From positions 62,001-126,000 of the forward strand of contig NZ_PYVW01000003.1 in assembly GCF_003056355.1 (NCBI RefSeq): a DNA stretch of 64,000 bases, written 5' to 3'. A program made the position numbers and the translations under genes. Numbering within the stretch: position 1 is the first letter of the stretch; every line of letters starts with the position of its first letter. This stretch comes from Devosia naphthalenivorans. Its GTDB lineage: Bacteria > Pseudomonadota > Alphaproteobacteria > Rhizobiales > Devosiaceae. Shown here piece after piece: positions 27,019-33,674 of the stretch. Below the pieces are notes generated by a model that made no database searches, was not told where the DNA came from, and saw only the letters and a list, made by a program, of their open reading frames with translations.

Positions 27019-27726
27019 TTACCGTTTGGTCAGCGCTTGCATTTCGGCTGCATCAAGAATTGGCGCACTCGCGCCGATTTCCGCAAGGTAGGTGTCCAGC
27101 ACGGCAAGACCAGAAGCCGTGCGATAGCCATCGTCGCCCTGCCCGGTCGCGACGGCCATCGTGACCTGCCACTGTGTCGCTTCGCGGCAGGCGACCATGG
27201 CATAGCCAGGCAGCTCAAATTCCCGGCATAGTATGCCTGACTGATCGGTAAAGGTCGCGACGGCATGCAACTGACGCCCATCGGTCAGCGCATAGTCGGC
27301 GCCTGACGGAACCGTGTCGAGGGCCGCCTGCAATTGGGACTGGTCAAGCCCGCCAAGAATGCCGGTGGCGGGCGTCTGCAGCGCTGGAAGCACCACGACC
27401 ACTGCCGCAACGGCGGCGGTGGCGCCAACTAGCGGAAACAACCAGGCCCAGTTCCATCGAGTGGCCGCAGAGCGCTTGCGCTCCTGGCGCGTGATCATGG
27501 CCTTGACCGATGCTTCCAGTTCCGGCGACACCGGCTGCAGCAGCGGGGCAAAGCCTTGCCGAGCCAGCGCCGCGCCATCGACCAGTTGCTCCAGCCGGGC
27601 CGCCAGGGCGGGGTCACCATCGACAGCCTCGGCGACCGCCGAAAACAGCGGCTCATCCAGCATGCCATCGGCAAAGGCCATCAGAGTTTCGTCGGAATAG
27701 TGGGCCGTCATGCCTTCGTCCTTCAT
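27019..27726 (-). CDS. Membrane anti-sigma factor
   Basis: This 235-residue protein starts at an ATG overlapping the sigma-factor stop (ATGA), which indicates coupled synthesis. A cytoplasmic N-terminal part with YSDETLMAFADGMLDE (about 10-25) resembles the sigma-binding domain of anti-sigma factors but lacks the zinc HxxxCxxC motif. One membrane segment lies at about 94-114. The C-terminal periplasmic part has two cysteines (Cys167 in LCREFE and Cys180 in ACREA) that could form a disulfide or sense a signal. It should hold the neighbouring ECF sigma factor until a periplasmic signal releases it. Confidence 0.85.
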   Translation of the reverse strand: MKDEGMTAHYSDETLMAFADGMLDEPLFSAVAEAVDGDPALAARLEQLVDGAALARQGFAPLLQPVSPELEASVKAMITRQERKRSAATRWNWAWLFPLVGATAAVAAVVVVLPALQTPATGILGGLDQSQLQAALDTVPSGADYALTDGRQLHAVATFTDQSGILCREFELPGYAMVACREATQWQVTMAVATGQGDDGYRTASGLAVLDTYLAEIGASAPILDAAEMQALTKR

Positions 27727-28223
27727 AGCAATTGCCCCGCTTCGATGCCGATATCCTCGGCCAGCTTGCGGCGCGCGCGGGCCAACCGGCTCATCACCGT
27801 GCCGATCGGCAGGTCGAGCACTTCGGCGGCGTCCCGATAGGTAAGCTCCTCGACGCAAACCAGCAGCAGCAATTCGCGCTGCTCCGCCGGCAGGCGACCG
27901 ATGGCCTGCATGGTCTGCTTCAGCATCAGGCGGTTTTCGGGGATGCTGGTACCGTCAAAGGCGCCGATCTCGCTGTGCTCGACAATGTCGATCTCCTCGC
28001 CGCGCGTCCGCTGGCGGCGCAGACGGTCGATCCAGCTATTGCGCAGGATGCGGAACATCCAGGCGTCAAAGGAGACATCCAGCGTCTGGCGCTGGCTGGA
28101 AAGTGCCTTTTCACAGGCGACCTGGACCAGGTCGTCGGCTGTGTCGGCCACCTTGCACAGCGCCAGCGCATAGCGGCGCAGGCGGGGCAGCATGGGAATC
28201 AAGCTGGTTGCAATCGTGCTCAT
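27723..28223 (-). CDS. ECF-type RNA polymerase sigma factor
   Basis: This 166-residue protein has only regions 2 and 4. Region 2 includes ADTADDLVQVACEKAL and FDAWMFRILRNSWIDRLRR. Region 4 includes RLPAEQRELLLLVCVEELTYRDAAEVL and the recognition helix segment PIGTVMSRLARARRKL. It should direct RNA polymerase to the GGAATA-N15-CGTCT sites in this cluster, including one in front of itself. That site lies so close to the ATG that the message would be nearly leaderless; initiation at Met11 is an alternative. The length is normal for ECF factors. Confidence 0.95.
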   Translation of the reverse strand: MSTIATSLIPMLPRLRRYALALCKVADTADDLVQVACEKALSSQRQTLDVSFDAWMFRILRNSWIDRLRRQRTRGEEIDIVEHSEIGAFDGTSIPENRLMLKQTMQAIGRLPAEQRELLLLVCVEELTYRDAAEVLDLPIGTVMSRLARARRKLAEDIGIEAGQLL

Positions 28224-28232
28224 GCAGGGTAA

Positions 28233-28257
28233 GACGGCCCGGTGCGTGGTCTATTCC
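28233..28257 (-). promoter_or_regulatory. ECF promoter candidate for the sigma/anti-sigma operon
   Basis: On the minus strand GGAATA (-35) and CGTCT (-10) are separated by 15 bases, ending 9 bases before the sigma-factor ATG. The GGAAT...CGTC pattern is the general ECF style. The same 11 fixed bases occur in three other places in this cluster. Confidence 0.8.
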
Positions 28258-28285
28258 CCAGCCGTCGCATTTTATTCTGCAAGAT

Positions 28286-28310
28286 GGAATAGTTCCTGAC
28301 GTCACACGTC
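28286..28310 (+). promoter_or_regulatory. ECF promoter candidate for the subtilase gene
   Basis: GGAATA-N15-CGTCT on the plus strand, with GGAAT at 28286-28290 and CGTC at 28307-28310, lies about 35 bases before the protease ATG. It is back to back with the sigma-factor promoter. Confidence 0.82.
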
Positions 28311-28344
28311 TGCCTCCACGAGACAATTCACGGGAGACCTTTTC

Positions 28345-29652
28345 ATGCCGCCTTGGCCCCGCACCACAATGCGCGCTTTGCTCATAGCCATGGGGCTCGT
28401 CGCCCTGCCGCCATTGCTCTCGTCACCATGGCTCGTCGGCACTGCCTGGGCGCAGGATGATGACGACGATGACGATGACGACGACGATTACGGCTCCGAC
28501 AGTGATGACAGTGACGATGATGATGATGACGAGTGGACCGGCGGTTATGTCTTCGGCCGGCGTGCGCCAGCGCCGGTGCCGGTGCCGGTTGTCGTGCTGC
28601 CGGACCAGGCCGATGACCAGATCGTAGTGGAGCGGTTGGACGGCGCCGGGCGGCAAAGTCTCATCGCTCAAGGCTTCTCGGTGCTTGGCGAAAGCGAGGA
28701 GCGGCTGCTGCTGCAATTGCCGGACGATCTGGACGTGCCGGCGGCACTCGAAGCCGTGCGGCTCGCAGCCCCAGCGGCCCTGGCCGGGCCCAACAGCTAC
28801 TATCGCAGCCAGGCCGTGCCCGAAGGATGCGAGGGCGCCATCTGCGCCCATTGGGATGCGGTCAGCTGGCCACCTGTATCGGTCGAACCGCTGTGCCGGT
28901 TCGAACCGACCATCGGGGTGGTCGACACCGGCGTCAATCTCGAACACGACATGCTCTCCGATGCCCGGCTGACGCTCCAAACCATTGGCAGCGCCGGCAC
29001 CGAGCCGTCCGAGCTCAAACACGGTACGGCGGTCGTGGCCCTGTTTGTCGGGGATGCGGCAAGCCGCGTTCCGGGCCTGGCGCCGGCAGCCAACTTGCTG
29101 GTGGTCGATCCTTTTGGACGGGTCGGGACGGATGAGCGCAGCGATGTGTTCGCCTTGGCAGAGGCGCTGGACCGGTTGGGCGGGGCCGGCGTGGACGTCG
29201 CGAACCTGAGCCTCGCCGGACCTGACAATCCAGTTCTGGCCGCGGCGGTGCAGCGCTTGCAGGCGGCCGGCATTCCATTGGTGGCGGCTGTGGGCAATGC
29301 TGGCCCGCGAGCGGCGCCGCTGTTTCCGGCGGCTTATCCCGATGTCGTGGCGGTAACGGCGGTGGATGGACGCGCCAATATCTACCGCCGGGCGGTGCAG
29401 GGCGAACATGTAAGCTTTGCCGCGCCCGGGGTCGGGATTTCGACCGCCGCCTCCATTTCCGGCGTTCGGCCGCAGACAGGAACTTCGTTCGCTGTCCCCT
29501 TCGTCACCACCGCCCTGGCTGCGGCCATGGCCCAAGGCGCGCCGGTTGCCGACGCGCTCGATGCGCTGACCCAAACCAGCAGGGATCTAGGCGAGCCCGG
29601 CCGTGATCCAGTGTTCGGCTGGGGCCTCGTGCAGATACCGTCGCCCTGCTAG
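28345..29652 (+). CDS. Secreted S8-family serine protease with poly-Asp segment
   Basis: This 435-residue protein is a subtilisin-like protease. A signal peptide ends near AWA-QDDD. It is followed at once by an Asp-rich stretch (about 38-62) with up to eleven Asp in a row, then a Pro/Val linker. All catalytic residues are visible: Asp194 in IGVVDTGVN, His226 in KHGTAV, oxyanion Asn318 in AAVGNAG and Ser381 in GTSFAVP. The segment from about 90 to 180 may be a pro-domain. GGGAG precedes the chosen ATG. The poly-Asp tract could bind calcium or keep the protein soluble or surface-bound. It is preceded by an ECF-type promoter. Confidence 0.92.
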   Translation: MPPWPRTTMRALLIAMGLVALPPLLSSPWLVGTAWAQDDDDDDDDDDDYGSDSDDSDDDDDDEWTGGYVFGRRAPAPVPVPVVVLPDQADDQIVVERLDGAGRQSLIAQGFSVLGESEERLLLQLPDDLDVPAALEAVRLAAPAALAGPNSYYRSQAVPEGCEGAICAHWDAVSWPPVSVEPLCRFEPTIGVVDTGVNLEHDMLSDARLTLQTIGSAGTEPSELKHGTAVVALFVGDAASRVPGLAPAANLLVVDPFGRVGTDERSDVFALAEALDRLGGAGVDVANLSLAGPDNPVLAAAVQRLQAAGIPLVAAVGNAGPRAAPLFPAAYPDVVAVTAVDGRANIYRRAVQGEHVSFAAPGVGISTAASISGVRPQTGTSFAVPFVTTALAAAMAQGAPVADALDALTQTSRDLGEPGRDPVFGWGLVQIPSPC

Positions 29653-29658
29653 GGCCAA

Positions 29659-29788
29659 TCGACATTCATCTCAGGATTAGCCGAAAATGGTGGTTTTCGA
29701 GCACCGGCCCGCAGCGTACGTTTAGGTACGTGAGGACCGGAAGCGCAGAAGACTACCATTTTGCAGGCCAAGCATCAGTGAATGTCGA
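29659..29788. repeat. Long imperfect inverted repeat, MITE or RIME-like
   Basis: A 130-base palindrome between two convergent genes. The outer arms TCGACATTCA (29659-29668) and TGAATGTCGA (29779-29788) are perfect. Inner matches include AAAATGGT/ACCATTTT and an ACCGG/CCGGT block, with a GTAC...GTAC centre. The arms pair along most of about 60 bases. It fills almost the whole gap and could fold the end of either transcript. Confidence 0.75.
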
Positions 29789-29794
29789 CCGGCG

Positions 29795-30499
29795 CTAGCG
29801 GGCGGCACGGGCGAAGCGGCGATACCAGCCGGGACTGGCCAGCGTGTTGCGGAACACCGATCGCCGTTCGGCCGCTTCAACCACATTCTCGGCGCCAATC
29901 TGGGCCTCGATTTGGGTCGAGGCGCGCTCGAAGGGAATGACCTGCACCAACGGGGTGCCCTTTTCGATCTCATGCAATCCGTCCGGGCCATGGGCGAAGA
30001 ACGGAAAGTGGATCGGCGCGACATAGCTATCGGTGTCGACAATGCCGGCGACCGGCTCGAACAGCGGATTGGTGCGGTTGAGCAGCGGCACGAAAAGGCA
30101 ACTCCAGCCCTTGGGGGTGCGGATCGACCAGTAATTGTGAAACTTGCACGGGGGCAGTGCGCTGCGGGGATTGCCCGCCACCTGGTGGCTGCCATGGTTG
30201 GAAACCATGGTCTTGTCGAAATCCCAGCCCGCCGTCACCGTCTGTCCATCATTGCTGATATCGAGCCGCACGGTCGCGGCGAGCGGGATGATGTAACCCG
30301 TCATCATGGCGTCGAGGAACGGCATGCAGCGCTTGACGGTGAGGCCGGTATCGTTGGGGCTGACCTTGGCTGGATCGACCGCTGGAAGTTTGCGAAACCA
30401 GTCCGGCAAATGCGTCTTTGACAACACGGGCGGCGCGATAACGCCCTCGTCTTCCGGTGAACAAAGAAAGCGGATGATCGGCTTGGGCCGGGCAAACAT
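29795..30499 (-). CDS. DUF6065 family protein
   Basis: This 234-residue protein starts at MFARPKPIIRFLCSPEDEG. Longer in-frame readings upstream were rejected because the ECF-type promoter lies inside them. Conserved-looking segments are LPDWFRKLPA, TVKRCMPFLDAMMTGYIIPLA, CKFHNYWSIRTPKGWSCLFV, VDTDSY and PLVQVIPFERA. I recall this pattern as DUF6065, a family without assigned function. There is no signal peptide or membrane segment, so it should be cytoplasmic, unlike the other products of the cluster. Many Trp, His and Cys residues suggest an enzyme or metal protein, but this is speculation. Confidence 0.7.
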   Translation of the reverse strand: MFARPKPIIRFLCSPEDEGVIAPPVLSKTHLPDWFRKLPAVDPAKVSPNDTGLTVKRCMPFLDAMMTGYIIPLAATVRLDISNDGQTVTAGWDFDKTMVSNHGSHQVAGNPRSALPPCKFHNYWSIRTPKGWSCLFVPLLNRTNPLFEPVAGIVDTDSYVAPIHFPFFAHGPDGLHEIEKGTPLVQVIPFERASTQIEAQIGAENVVEAAERRSVFRNTLASPGWYRRFARAAR

Positions 30500-30533
30500 G
30501 GCGACATCTCCATAGCGGGTCTCGTCAGCAGCA

Positions 30534-30558
30534 GACGCACCGGCTCCGGATTTATTCC
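30534..30558 (-). promoter_or_regulatory. ECF promoter candidate for the DUF6065 gene
   Basis: On the minus strand GGAATA-N15-CGTCT, with CGTC at 30537-30534, ends about 35 bases before the DUF6065 ATG. It has the same spacing and fixed bases as the other three sites. Confidence 0.8.
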
Positions 30559-30582
30559 TTCGGCGAGGCTGAAAAATTCTGC

Positions 30583-30607
30583 GGAATAGTTTTGGTCCCC
30601 ATCCGTC
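30583..30607 (+). promoter_or_regulatory. ECF promoter candidate for the Ser/Asn-rich gene
   Basis: On the plus strand GGAATA-N15-CGTCT (GGAAT 30583-30587, CGTC 30604-30607) lies 46 bases before the ATG. It is divergent from the site at 30534-30558. Confidence 0.82.
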
Positions 30608-30653
30608 TTGCTGTGTGGAGCGGCACTGCTCCGCAAGCTGAAAGGAAAGCCCA

Positions 30654-31073
30654 ATGGGTAAAACCATCACGATAACCACACTGGCGATTGCCGGCATGAT
30701 GGCTGCCAACGCGCCTGCCCAGGCCTATGGCGTCGTCGATCCGCAGCCGCAGGCTGTCGCAGGCGAAACCATGCTCGTCGCCGATTCGCGTTGGAGCAAG
30801 CGGGTCTACGACCAGCGCAACAACACCTGGTCCGGCAGTTCAAGCAATTCGAACTCGAACTCGAACTCCAATTCGAACAGCAATTCGAGTTCCAACGGCT
30901 CGTCCAATTCGAGTTCCAATAGCTCATCCAATTCGAGTTCCAATAGCTCATCCAATTCGAACTCAAACAGCTCTTCGAATTCGAGCAGCAACTCATCGTC
31001 CAATTCGAGCAGCAATTCCTCATCGAACTCCAGCTCGAACTCATCGTCCAACTCGTCCGACGGTGACGATTGA
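30654..31073 (+). CDS. Secreted Ser/Asn-repeat protein
   Basis: This 139-residue protein has a signal peptide ending at APAQA-YGV, a short middle part (about 25-60, with SRWSKRVYDQRNNTWSG) and a tail of about 75 residues made almost only of Ser and Asn, mostly as (SSSN)n, ending SDGDD. The DNA of the tail is itself repetitive, with one 24-base unit occurring twice in a row at 30903-30950. Such tails are disordered or prion-like and may form fibres or act as a spacer. AAAGGAAAG is the ribosome-binding site. I do not recognise a family. It is likely cotranscribed with the Asp-rich peptide gene. Confidence 0.82.
   Translation: MGKTITITTLAIAGMMAANAPAQAYGVVDPQPQAVAGETMLVADSRWSKRVYDQRNNTWSGSSSNSNSNSNSNSNSNSSSNGSSNSSSNSSSNSSSNSSSNSNSNSSSNSSSNSSSNSSSNSSSNSSSNSSSNSSDGDD
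30838..31065 (+). repeat. In-frame low-complexity repeat coding Ser/Asn
   Basis: Short units built from AAC/AAT and TCG/TCC/AGC/AGT codons repeat in frame. The clearest is a perfect 24-base tandem pair at 30903-30926 and 30927-30950. Such DNA can change length by slippage without losing the frame. Confidence 0.8.
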
Positions 31074-31099
31074 GCCCTCGAACAACGAAAGGACAGACC

Positions 31100-31378
31100 A
31101 TGACCAGATATCTCAAGACCACCGCCGCCGCCCTGGCCCTGCTGATGGCCGGCACCAGCCTCAGCATGGCGCTCGAGGTCGAAACGCTGCCGGGCAAGCC
31201 AGTTGTCGCTGACAAGGTCACGATCCTTGTCGCCGATGACGATGACGATCGCCGTTCCTGGTCGCACAAGTCCGGCCCGCGCTGGTACGATGACCGTGAC
31301 GATGATGACGACGACGACCGTTGGGACGACGACGATGACGATCGCTGGGAAGACGATGACGATGGTGACGACGACTAA
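31100..31378 (+). CDS. Secreted Asp-rich acidic peptide
   Basis: This 92-residue protein starts at MTRYLKTTAAA after GAAAGGACAG. A signal peptide ends near SMA-LEV. After a short spacer with VVADKVTILVA, the C-terminal half is extremely acidic, with runs of five to seven Asp broken by Arg-Trp pairs (DDRW twice and RWYDD), and ends in GDDD. Poly-Asp with spaced aromatics suggests calcium binding or charge-based contact with a basic partner. It lies 26 bases after the Ser/Asn-rich gene and shares the poly-Asp theme with the upstream protease. The family is unknown to me. Confidence 0.82.
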   Translation: MTRYLKTTAAALALLMAGTSLSMALEVETLPGKPVVADKVTILVADDDDDRRSWSHKSGPRWYDDRDDDDDDDRWDDDDDDRWEDDDDGDDD

Positions 31379-31395
31379 TCGCCGTCTATCCAAAA

Positions 31396-31421
31396 CAGGC
31401 ACCCACTCGCGTGGGTGCCTG
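31396..31421 (+). terminator. Strong stem-loop ending the low-complexity-protein operon
   Basis: A perfect 11-base inverted repeat CAGGCACCCAC/GTGGGTGCCTG (loop TCGC) begins 18 bases after the Asp-rich gene stop. There is no T-run after it, so it may be a processing or weak termination signal. Confidence 0.6.
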
Positions 31422-31447
31422 AACCGGCCTGGACATAGGCGCCGCAA

Positions 31448-31463
31448 TGCAAGGTCACGTGCA
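31448..31463. promoter_or_regulatory. RpiR operator candidate 1 (regulator promoter)
   Basis: TGCA-N8-TGCA, extended to ATGCA...TGCAT. It lies 30 bases before an identical-pattern site, upstream of the RpiR gene. Confidence 0.7.
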
Positions 31464-31477
31464 TTGATTAATTGGCT

Positions 31478-31493
31478 TGCAAGATTACTTGCA
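31478..31493. promoter_or_regulatory. RpiR operator candidate 2 (regulator promoter)
   Basis: TGCA-N8-TGCA in the context TTGCAAG...CTTGCAT, 30 bases after candidate 1 and 31 bases before the RpiR ATG. Confidence 0.7.
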
Positions 31494-31523
31494 TAGCGTT
31501 AGTCTCCCTCGAACGGAGGGAAT

Positions 31524-32360
31524 ATGTCTGTACTTGAGCGCGTGAAGGACGTGGCCGACAGCCTGACGCCGGCAGAGCAACTGCTGATCAAGCAGGTGAT
31601 TGCGAGCCCCCGCGACATCGCCCTTGGTACAGCCAGCGATCTGGCCCACCGCATTGGCGTGCACGAAGCTACCGCATCGCGGCTCGCCAAGAAACTGGGC
31701 TATCCTAATTATGCCGGCTTTCGCGCCGCAATCCAGGAAGAATTCATCGTCCGCACCGATCCGGCAACGCGGGTGCGCAACACCTTGCAGCAGACCAGCA
31801 CGGCAGGCCTTTTGACCGACCTCGTCGGCCGGGAAATGGAAGCGCTGGCCGGGCTCGAGAGCTATGTTGATGACGGCAAGATCATCGCCGCGGCGCGCGT
31901 CCTGCTCAAGGCGCGGCGAATCTACATTTTCGCGCGTGGCAATGCCGAGGCGCTGGCCGTGCTGATCGACCGTCGCCTGCGCCGCATGGGGCGCGACACC
32001 GTGGTGTTGGAGGGCGAAGGCCGGGACCTGGCCGAACAGGTGCTGGGCATGAGTGCCAGCGATTCCATCGTCGGCTTCGCCTTTCGCCGCCAGCCGACCC
32101 ATTATGGGCCACTGATGAACCATGCCCGTAGTGTTGGTGCTGCATCGGTGGTCATTTCAGGCAGTGTCGGACCCTCGCTGGTTCCGGCCGCCGACCACCT
32201 GCTGTTTGCGCCGCGCGCTGGGTCTCAGGATGCGTTCCAGACGCTGACCGTTCCGATGGCAATCTGCAATGGCCTGGTGCTGAGCATGGCCAAGGAAGAT
32301 CCGAAGGCTTCGCTGCAGCATCTGGAAACACTGGGCCAACTGATCGATACCTTCGACTGA
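31524..32360 (+). CDS. RpiR/MurR-family transcriptional regulator
   Basis: This 278-residue protein has an N-terminal HTH_6 domain (LIKQVIASPRDIALGTASDLAHRIGVHEATASRLAKKLGY). A SIS domain that binds sugar phosphates follows, with IYIFARGNAEALAVLIDRRLRRMG and SDSIVGFAFRRQPTHYG. GGAGGG precedes the ATG. It stands directly before an ABC transporter operon with the same direction. Two matching operator pairs suggest it controls both itself and the transporter. A phosphorylated sugar or related compound is the likely effector. Confidence 0.92.
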   Translation: MSVLERVKDVADSLTPAEQLLIKQVIASPRDIALGTASDLAHRIGVHEATASRLAKKLGYPNYAGFRAAIQEEFIVRTDPATRVRNTLQQTSTAGLLTDLVGREMEALAGLESYVDDGKIIAAARVLLKARRIYIFARGNAEALAVLIDRRLRRMGRDTVVLEGEGRDLAEQVLGMSASDSIVGFAFRRQPTHYGPLMNHARSVGAASVVISGSVGPSLVPAADHLLFAPRAGSQDAFQTLTVPMAICNGLVLSMAKEDPKASLQHLETLGQLIDTFD

Positions 32361-32403
32361 AGACCGCGCCGTGCAAGCGGAGGCAACGTGCACGACCGAT
32401 TGC

Positions 32404-32419
32404 TGCAAGTTCACATGCA
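32404..32419. promoter_or_regulatory. RpiR operator candidate 3 (transporter promoter)
   Basis: TGCA-N8-TGCA. The spacer AGTTCACA resembles AGGTCACG of candidate 1. It lies 30 bases before candidate 4. Confidence 0.7.
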
Positions 32420-32433
32420 CGTCATATAGATCG

Positions 32434-32449
32434 TGCAAATGCCCATGCA
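32434..32449. promoter_or_regulatory. RpiR operator candidate 4 (transporter promoter)
   Basis: TGCA-N8-TGCA, 43 bases before the binding-protein ATG and 30 bases after candidate 3, exactly the spacing seen before the RpiR gene. Confidence 0.7.
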
Positions 32450-32491
32450 TCCAACAGGACGCATGATGTGTCTATTCCTGAGGAGGATTTG

Positions 32492-33619
32492 ATGGACAAG
32501 AAGACGCTGCTGATCTCGACCGCATTCATGGCGCTGGCGCTCCCCGCCGCCGCGCAGCCGCTGGCCGCGCTGGATGCGATGACCCCTGAAGAATTGCTGC
32601 CGCTGGCACAGGCCGAGGGCACGGTGACGGTGTACGCCTTCACCAGCCGCATCGCCGCGGTGGAAGCGGCATTCGAGGCTGCCTATCCGGGCATCGACAT
32701 GGTCAGCCACGACATGAGCTCCACCGAGCAGATCACCCGCATCAAGGCAGAAGCCAGCGCCGGCATCGCCAGCGTCGATGTCGTTTATATATCCGATGCG
32801 CCGGTGGTATTCGCCGAACTGCTCGGCCCCGGCCTCGTTACGCAATACGTGCCGCCGCGCGTGGTGCCGCTGCTCGATAACAGCGAGAAGAACCCGCTGT
32901 TGGCACAGCGCCTGTCGACCAAGGTGCTGATGTATAACGAGGAAGCCAACCCGGACGGCACGCCGGTCAGCAATCTCTGGGAGCTGACCACGGAGGACTG
33001 GACCGGCCGCGTCATCATGGTGGACCCGCTGCAGCGCGGCGATTACCTCGACCTGATGACCGAGATCGTGCTGCGTTCGGACGAGATGGCCAGCGCCTAC
33101 GAGGCGGAGTTCGGCCAGCCGATCGCGCTCGACGATGGCATCGAGAATGCCGGCCAGCAGTTCATCGTCGACCTGTTCGAGAACGACGTCATCATGGTGT
33201 CCTCGACCGACGACGTGAACGCCGCAATCGGCGCGCTTGGCCAGGACAATCCACCGGTCGGCTTCACCTCCTATTCGGATCGTCGCGACAATGAGGACGA
33301 GGGCTGGGCGCTGCAGGTGGCCAACGACGTGACGCCGGCCAATGGCATCATCTTCCCGGCGGTGCTTGCCGTATCGTCCACCTCCGCTCACCCAGCCGCC
33401 GCGCGCCTGGTCATCGACTTCCTGATGGGTGACGACAGCGAAACCGGCGGCGAAGGCTTCAAGCCGTTCTACGTGGCCGGCGACTATGCCACCCGCAGCG
33501 ATATCGCCAGCCATCCCGATGCGGTGCCGCTCGCCGATTTCTCCGCCTGGTCGATCGACCCGGCGGCCACGGCCCAGATTCGCCAGGATGTCGGCGATCT
33601 GATCCTGTCGCTGCAGTAG
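32492..33619 (+). CDS. ABC transporter substrate-binding protein (ferric/AfuA-like family)
   Basis: This 375-residue periplasmic protein starts at MDKKTLLISTA after AGGAGGA and has a signal peptide ending near AAA-QPL. The family-typical N-terminus GTVTVYAFTSRIAAVEAAFEAAYPG and the middle region KVLMYNEEANPDGTPVSNLWELTTEDWTGRV fit the COG1840 group, which contains Fe3+, phosphonate and sugar-phosphate binding proteins. The two adjacent Tyr residues that bind iron in FbpA-type proteins are not evident. An RpiR regulator and a phosphatase in the operon favour a phosphorylated organic ligand over iron. Confidence 0.88.
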   Translation: MDKKTLLISTAFMALALPAAAQPLAALDAMTPEELLPLAQAEGTVTVYAFTSRIAAVEAAFEAAYPGIDMVSHDMSSTEQITRIKAEASAGIASVDVVYISDAPVVFAELLGPGLVTQYVPPRVVPLLDNSEKNPLLAQRLSTKVLMYNEEANPDGTPVSNLWELTTEDWTGRVIMVDPLQRGDYLDLMTEIVLRSDEMASAYEAEFGQPIALDDGIENAGQQFIVDLFENDVIMVSSTDDVNAAIGALGQDNPPVGFTSYSDRRDNEDEGWALQVANDVTPANGIIFPAVLAVSSTSAHPAAARLVIDFLMGDDSETGGEGFKPFYVAGDYATRSDIASHPDAVPLADFSAWSIDPAATAQIRQDVGDLILSLQ

Positions 33620-33632
33620 ACGTCGTTGCAAC

Positions 33633-33656
33633 GGCTCCCGGCTCAGGCCGGGAGCC
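33633..33656 (+). terminator. Stem-loop after the binding-protein gene
   Basis: A perfect 10-base inverted repeat GGCTCCCGGC/GCCGGGAGCC with loop TCAG, between binding-protein and permease genes. There is no T-run. Such stems usually stabilise the upstream message or attenuate downstream genes. Confidence 0.65.
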
Positions 33657-33674
33657 AACAAGGCCCAATCCACC

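Noticed and set aside
28423-29574. Long minus-strand reading over the protease gene
   Set aside because: It is the shadow of the S8 gene in high-GC DNA; its Ile/Val run is just the complement of the Asp codons.
30838-31065. Short regularly repeated DNA that could suggest a CRISPR array
   Set aside because: Units are contiguous, in frame and code for Ser/Asn within a signal-peptide protein; there are no unique spacers.
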